In this document: in pieces, positions 57,501 to 64,000 of the stretch
How the letters are laid out: the number at the start of each line of letters is the position of its first letter
How positions within the stretch are numbered: position 1 is the first letter of the stretch
Assembly (NCBI GenBank): GCA_023690525.1
Contig: CM043016.1
Span: 62,648,858 to 62,712,857 of the forward strand
DNA: 64,000 nt
From: Holotrichia oblita
Lineage: Eukaryota > Arthropoda > Insecta > Coleoptera > Scarabaeidae
Direction of reading: 5' to 3'
The notes under the pieces: generated by a model
What the model saw: only the letters and a program-made list of their open reading frames with translations
Told to the model about the DNA's origin: nothing
Databases searched by the model: none
Made by a program: the position numbers and the translations under genes

Positions 57501-60500
57501 GTGCAGAAGGATCCCCATATTTCTGCACCACAGCTACGACAACAAGTACAAGAAACTTCCAGCAAAACAGTTAGTCCTGAGCCAATTAAAAGAATAATAC
57601 CCAGAAGCAGACTGAGGAGTTGTAAAAGTAGAAGAAAGCGATGGGATAGCAAAGTAAATCGAGTGAAAAGACTGAAATTTGCAAATCAATATATTTCAAA
57701 GCCAGAAACAAGGGAGGAACAGGTCATATTTACAGATGCGTGTAAGTTTTGCATCTTCAACACAACTGGGCAGAGGCGTGTATGGAGGGAAAAAAAAGAG
57801 TTTAAAAAACAAAATCTTACACCAACAGTAAAATATGGAGAAGGATTCATTATGGTGTGGGGATATACAGGATGGTCCATTTAAAGTGTACTATAAACTA
57901 CACTATAAAGAAAGACACAAAGACTACTACTAACATTTATTTTCTACTTTTACAAAAAACTTATTAAAAAACATTTGCTGCACTGATTTTTATTGTCCTA
58001 TTTTTTCGAAATATCTCGATTAATATTAATTCGAGGTCATAAGTGGTTTACTATTTTTCTATTCACAACTTAATGCTCTTTTAGAAGTTGATAAAAAATA
58101 CCATATGCTGCTTGAAAAAAAATAGTTGACCTTGCTATGACCTTTAGCGTAGCGCCATCGAAAGAGCCCCTTCATGTAGTTAAACTTTTGTCTAATACTT
58201 CATAATACTAATTGTTTCGAAGATATTACAGTGTTACACTTTAAATGGACCATCCTGTATGTCGCCGGCTGGGCTGGCGATTATCATATAATAGATGGCA
58301 TTATGGATCGATGGGTATATCTGCATATTTTAAAAGAACGTCTAAAGACAAATGCCCGAAATCTTGGGATTGAACGCGATTTCATCTTCCAACAAGATAA
58401 CGACCCGAAGCACACGGCTCGGGTCGTTAAAGAATGGATAGTGTTCCACACGCACTGGAAACTCCACCGCAAAGCCCCGATGTAAACCTCATCGAACATC
58501 GTTGGGCAGAAGTCAAGTGTCGTCTGAAGGAAAAGTCAATTAAAAGCAAAGAAGATTTAAAAAAAACGTTTTATAGAAGAATGGCAGAAGGTGACCCCGG
58601 ATTTAACAGAAAAACTAGTGGCATCTTTGATGAAACATATACAGGCAGTCATCAAAGCTCGTGGCTATGCCACAAAATATTAGTTGTAAATATATATAAT
58701 ATCTTGTGGACGAATAGTTATGAAAACCGAAATTTGCTGTTGTTTATGATGTTTGAAGTGTTGCTTGAATTTATTTTTATTTATTAAGGTTTTTTTTTAC
58801 ATATTTACGTTTGGTTATGCTTGCTTGAAAGGTTTGTGCAAATAAAATAAATTCTCGCATTATTGTTTATCACGTAATTTATCCTAAATACCAGAGAGGT
58901 GCAAGTGGACGAATACTTTCGCGCGTAACTGTATATATAGCGTGTGCATGAACAACCCCTGAAGAATGAAACGGGGGATTGTACATATATACAAAAGTAT
59001 AGTCGGGATACGCTTATTAAGGGAGCTGTCGCACTTTAGAGATGACGTCACAAAAGTGGTTTTTTGTTATTTATTTTACTTTTAATTTACGATTCATATT
59101 TAGTACATGATTTATAAATGATAATTTATACTTTTTATGTTTATTGGCTAGTGACTCGCCCACAGGGTTGGAGAAGTGTCACGAGCCCTACATTCTCTAT
59201 AGTGTGGTAACTCCCTTAAGAAGCATTCCCAGACCCAAGTTCCGAGAAACTTTTTTTCATACTTTTGTATGTACAATCAGTCCTTTCATTCTTTAGGGAT
59301 TGTTCGTGGACAGACTGTAATTAAGGTATCGATCCTCATTACTGTGTTGATTTTGTGCATGGTATCGATTCTGAGTATTGAAATCCGTGAAGTATTGATA
59401 GGTCTCGATACTTTATAAATGATTTATTGTGTTAATTGTGAAATACATGTATCTGCTTTGAAATATAAGTATTTACCCTATTGGTGTATGCTATTTTCTG
59501 AAATTGGTGTGTTTTGCTAACAGGTCAATGATGAATATACTCTTACGAAGCAGTCCAATAAAGAGCTTCTTGAACAACTTTCGTTGATGCACAATGGTTT
59601 AACAACAAACACTATTTCTGACAGACAATTGCAAGAACAACATCATGCTGAAGTGTCTCAACTGCATCATTTATTAGATTCAGCACATATGAAATTGCAT
59701 AGAAAGGTAATATTTATTTTCTGTTTTAATTATATTTTTATATTTACATATAGTAATGAGGTGTACCTAAAATACATTCACATAAAAATAAAGAATTCCA
59801 TGCGAAAGTTGTGCCAGTAGCACTGCCTATCAGCTATCCCACCTATGATTATTATAAACCGTGCTAGTACTTGTAACTTTGCCAAGACTAGTGGCTAGTA
59901 CACTTGCTTCCTAATCTCGAGATACCGGATTCGATCGCTAATGCTATTTGTTAAGTTAAACTTCCTGTGGTTTTTCAATCTCTTCAATAGATACATAGCC
60001 CCTCTCAATAACTAATCGTCAGCGGATGCCCGCTGTAATGGGTACAAGCTGTTAAGGACAGCTAGGGCATGCATTTATTATTACTAAAGTTCTGTAAGAG
60101 TAAAGACTCGTTACTAAAGGCAAACAAAGGGCATCGGTAGAAATCACTACAAAAAATTTACAAAACTTACTTTTACAAAATCTCCTTACCTTTTTCTTTC
60201 CCATTATTTCCATTAGTTCACTATAAATTGAATTTCAGGAAAAAGAATTTAAAGAAGTCGAGCAAAAACTGAAAGAAACATTAAATGACAAAGACACACT
60301 GATGTCAGAGAAAGCGGGTGCAATAAACCAATTGACGCAAAATTTGGAAAACGCTTTACATCGTTGTCAAGAATTTTCTGAAATCATTGAGAAAATATCA
60401 GAAGAAAATAAAACTTTGAAGCTATCAACAACAAGTAAGTATCTTGCATTTACTACAAAATGTTAAATTCAACGTAAAGTATAAAATGAGAAACGTTTTA

Positions 60501-63500
60501 GCTAATGATTTGACGGAATCTATAAAATCTATGGGTTTGTCTGAGAAAACAGAAATCGTGAAGGTATTACAAAGAGAATTAGAAAAATCTCGCGATCTTC
60601 AACACAAACAACAAGTAGAATTAGAGTCATTGCGCGAAACTTGTGATAAATTAACTAAAAACTGTGACCAATTCGAAATTAATGACGACCGATCTAAGGT
60701 AAATTTTATATTTATGTTTAAAACGAATTAATTTTTGGTTTAACATTATAATCTTTATTTACAATAGAACGAATTAGAGATGTGGAAGAAGAAATACGTT
60801 GCTCTTGATACAGAATTTGCTAAATCTAATGATGACATAAAAACATTAAAATTACAATTAGAAGACAATAGGTATAATAATAAAAAAACTAGTTACATAG
60901 TAATAATTAATTCCAGCTTAATATTTTTTACATTTTGTTGAAGGCAGAATTTGAATACGGTATGTAAATCGCACGAAACTAAAATAAAACTATTAGAAGA
61001 AGCTCTGAAGAATTATGAAAACAAGGAAAACCAAGACAATTCTGTGCAAGTTTCAATCATTACAGATAATCTAAACACTGAGATAGGTGAGTAGAAGCAG
61101 TAATATGATTTAGTATTTATTTATCTACATTTTATTTTAAAGCTGTGTTGGGCAACACACTAGTACTGATGAGTCCAATAAACGCAACAGTTGTTCTTTT
61201 CAATTCACTTGAAAATAACTGCATAGTTGTTATATACAGGGTGGGGCATTAGTGCGAGGAAGTACAAGTACTCTTGTATTATAAGAGAAAAGAGAAAATG
61301 TTATTAAGATAAAAGTCTAAGCGCATGGGGGGCTATAACCTAAAAATATTTTAACTATACAAGGTGTCAAATAAAGACAGGGTAAACTAAACTTACTTTA
61401 TTTTAAATGGAACACCCTGTATATTTTACTGTTTACGATGCTTCTAGGTCTTACCTTTATTATAATATAGGGTTTTGCTATGTTATTTAGTTTACTTAAA
61501 AGATATGGGAAGTTTTGCATTAATTTAATAACAAAGTTGGCGCCTCCTACCGTACTACGGCTTCCACATAAAATAATTCATTAGCTATAGAGAATAATAA
61601 ATAATAAAGTTTGTGAAGAGAGGAGTTTACTCCAGTAATAAAATACATGGTCTTCCATTTTGAAATAGGTGAGAAAATAAACATTCCGAGTTATGACTCG
61701 CCCTGTATATAAATATTGAATACGCCGATAAATAAATAATTTCTGATGAACGGAGATAACATTAGAAATGTTTCTAGCGCAAACGAATTATTTTATGTGG
61801 AAGTCGTAGTACGGTAGGAGGCGCCAACTTTGTTATTAAATTAATGCAAAACTTCCCATATCTTCTAAAGTAAACTGAATAACATAGCAAAACCCTATGT
61901 TATAGTAAAGGTAAGACCTAGATGTATCGTAAACAGTAACATATACAGGGTGTTCCATTTAAAATAAAGTAAGTTTAGTTTACCCTGTCTTTATTTGAGA
62001 CCCTGTACAGTTAAAAATATTTTTAGGTTACAGCCTGCCACGCGCTTCAACTTTTATCTTAATAACATTTTTTCAGTTATCTTATAATACAGGAGTAATT
62101 GTTCTTTCTCGCACTAATGCCCCAACCTGTATATTTACAACTAATTAAAAAAAAACTAATCTATCCAAAACTATCGATAGCTTTTTAAACATTAATTTAA
62201 TGATATGTTTTTCTAGTAATAGAAGAAAACAAAAAATTGAAGAATAAAATCGATTCTTTAAATTCTGAAATACAGATGTTAAATAAGAAGGTAACAGATT
62301 CCGAAATTCATTTATCGCAAATGAAATTAAAAATGTCATTAGAAAAAGAACGAGAAACGTTAATAAAATGTCTACAAGAAAAAGCAGCTAAATTCGAGGA
62401 GATAATAAAACAAAAACAAATTAAACCAAATTGTGTATCAGCTGGTGTTAATACAGATCATGTAATAATTCCTGACATGGTAGACCAGTCGAACTTATTA
62501 AAGACTAAATATGAGACCGATTTAGTACAAAAAGAAATCGAAATACGTACGGAAGTAAAACGGGACTTTGATATTAAACTCGAAAAGATACAAAAAGATC
62601 TGTCGAAAAAAATGTATCAATTACAAGAGAAGAATTGTGAGAATTGCAAGGACTTATTAAATAATTTAAAAGAATTAAAAATTGCAATCGATACTAAAGA
62701 TAATGAAATTGGCGTACTTAAACAACAAATGAAAAACGACAGAGAAGCTGTGGCTACTTTGTTAGAAGAGTGGAGCGGAAGATTTGTTCGTATGGAAAAC
62801 GAGAAAAAGGAACTTTACACGGAGTGTACGAATTTACAGGAATCCTGTGACCAATTGATCTTAAAATTACGAACCAAAGAGGCTGGCGATTCCAAAGTTT
62901 ATGAACTCATTAAAAAGGAATGTGAGGTATAATTTTATTCTTTTTCAATTTTCATCAGTTTGTGTTATGTATAATGCAGACCACTGAAAATTGTATTATT
63001 CTTTTGATTAAAAGTAATTAAGCATTAGGTTTTGCCAATTATCAGTATTGCACAAGAATTGTATTTTAACTGAAAATATTTTCAAAGTCGTATATATCAT
63101 TCTATTTGAAATATCAAAGTTATCAATTTTTAGTATTTCTGGAAGCGCATCAATAGATTTTATTACTCTATGCTCGTATGCAATTGTGCAGGGATTAATT
63201 ATTAGTAGGATACCTAATCTTTCTAATAGCCATCAATCAGTTTCTATAAAAATGTTTTTATGTGTCGTTTTCGATAATGAACGTTTTATTGCCTCTGTTG
63301 TTAGCTTGTCCAACATTTGATACGTATGTTGAGTCTAAGATCCAGAACAAGCTTATAGCAATGCGTTAATCATCGAAAGTAACGTAAAACAATGCCCGGC
63401 CTAACTTTTCATGGTTTATCACTAACATTAAGTAGGTTATACAATCCTTCAAAATTTAAGAACTGGATGTATGGCCGTAGAGCAAATGTTAATATTTCAA

Positions 63501-64000
63501 TTAGAATTAACAAATTATTAGTCAGTTTCAATATTCAATAATAGGTAAATTCTGTCTGAAAACACTATTTTATGTATGTTAAGAACAATTTAGTTCTATG
63601 TAGATATCGTTCATTTAGGAGGATTGTTTTTTTGTATCTATTTATAGCTTAATTTTTCTTTGTCATCTCATTGCGTGAAATAAAAATGCGCTTTCAACTT
63701 AAACAATATAAGTAGATTCGCCTCTCGTTTGCTTTGCAAATGAGGGAGGTAGATAATAATCTAAATATGATTGTTCAGCGAGGATTAGATTAGTTGTTTG
63801 ATGGGCATCAAATAATGAATTCGGCTGACTATTAACTATGGGATTACCTCAAAGGAAAGATATGCATATTATGACTTGTATGTATTTTTTTATCTCAAAT
63901 ATATTTCAATAAAATGGGAATGAATTAAAAATCAATACATTCCTGTTTTATTGAGCTACAATTAAAAAAATATTGAATTAAACATAAGTTCCCTAGCAGA

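Overview
This window looks like part of an AT-rich insect nuclear genome. It has spliced genes with GT-AG introns from under 70 bases to about 10 kb. Transposable-element debris typical of insects is dense: Tc1/mariner elements, transposases with the DUF4817 helix-turn-helix, non-LTR retrotransposons, tRNA-derived SINEs and many palindromic TA-flanked elements. I cannot name the species. Nothing bacterial, viral or organellar was recognised.

Four host genes can be built exon by exon with matching intron phases. (1) An ACBD4/ACBD5-type acyl-CoA-binding, tail-anchored protein lies on the minus strand (25496 down to 8639; five exons, 290 aa) and carries an FFAT-like motif. (2) A complete YME1L mitochondrial i-AAA protease lies on the minus strand (45551 down to 32758; eight exons, 722 aa). 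(3) Head-to-head with YME1L, 526 bases away, is a small plus-strand gene (46078-46608; two exons, 158 aa). It encodes a secretory-pathway protein with one EGF-like module and one membrane span. (4) At the right edge is the 5' part of a plus-strand centriole gene of the Cep152/Asterless type (56316-62926; nine exons, 688 aa so far, continuing beyond the window). A fifth, weaker candidate is a two-exon minus-strand gene for a 76-aa protein at 3529-4153.

The rest is mostly mobile DNA. The left edge cuts through an open DUF4817-type transposase. ACBD5 introns hold a transposase remnant, two non-LTR fragments, a SINE and a 2.3-kb TA-flanked transposon whose roughly 700-base inverted repeats contain the start of its own transposase. 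The 25.5-32.7 kb gap holds an (AC)n microsatellite and an RNase H-bearing LINE. YME1L introns hold a second LINE, a SINE, a foldback element and a nested pair of TA elements. The 46.7-56.3 kb gap is packed with palindromic elements, a Tc1 copy and a foldback element with tandem subrepeats in nearly identical arms. The Asterless gene carries a Tc1 element interrupted by a MITE, a SINE head and a foldback element in its introns.

The host genes do not form one pathway: peroxisome-ER contact, mitochondrial inner-membrane proteolysis, an unknown membrane protein, and centriole duplication. The most unusual material is in the palindromic elements, the possible short ACBD5 isoform, the small membrane-protein candidate, and a recurrent 40-base motif with a hammerhead-like arrangement.
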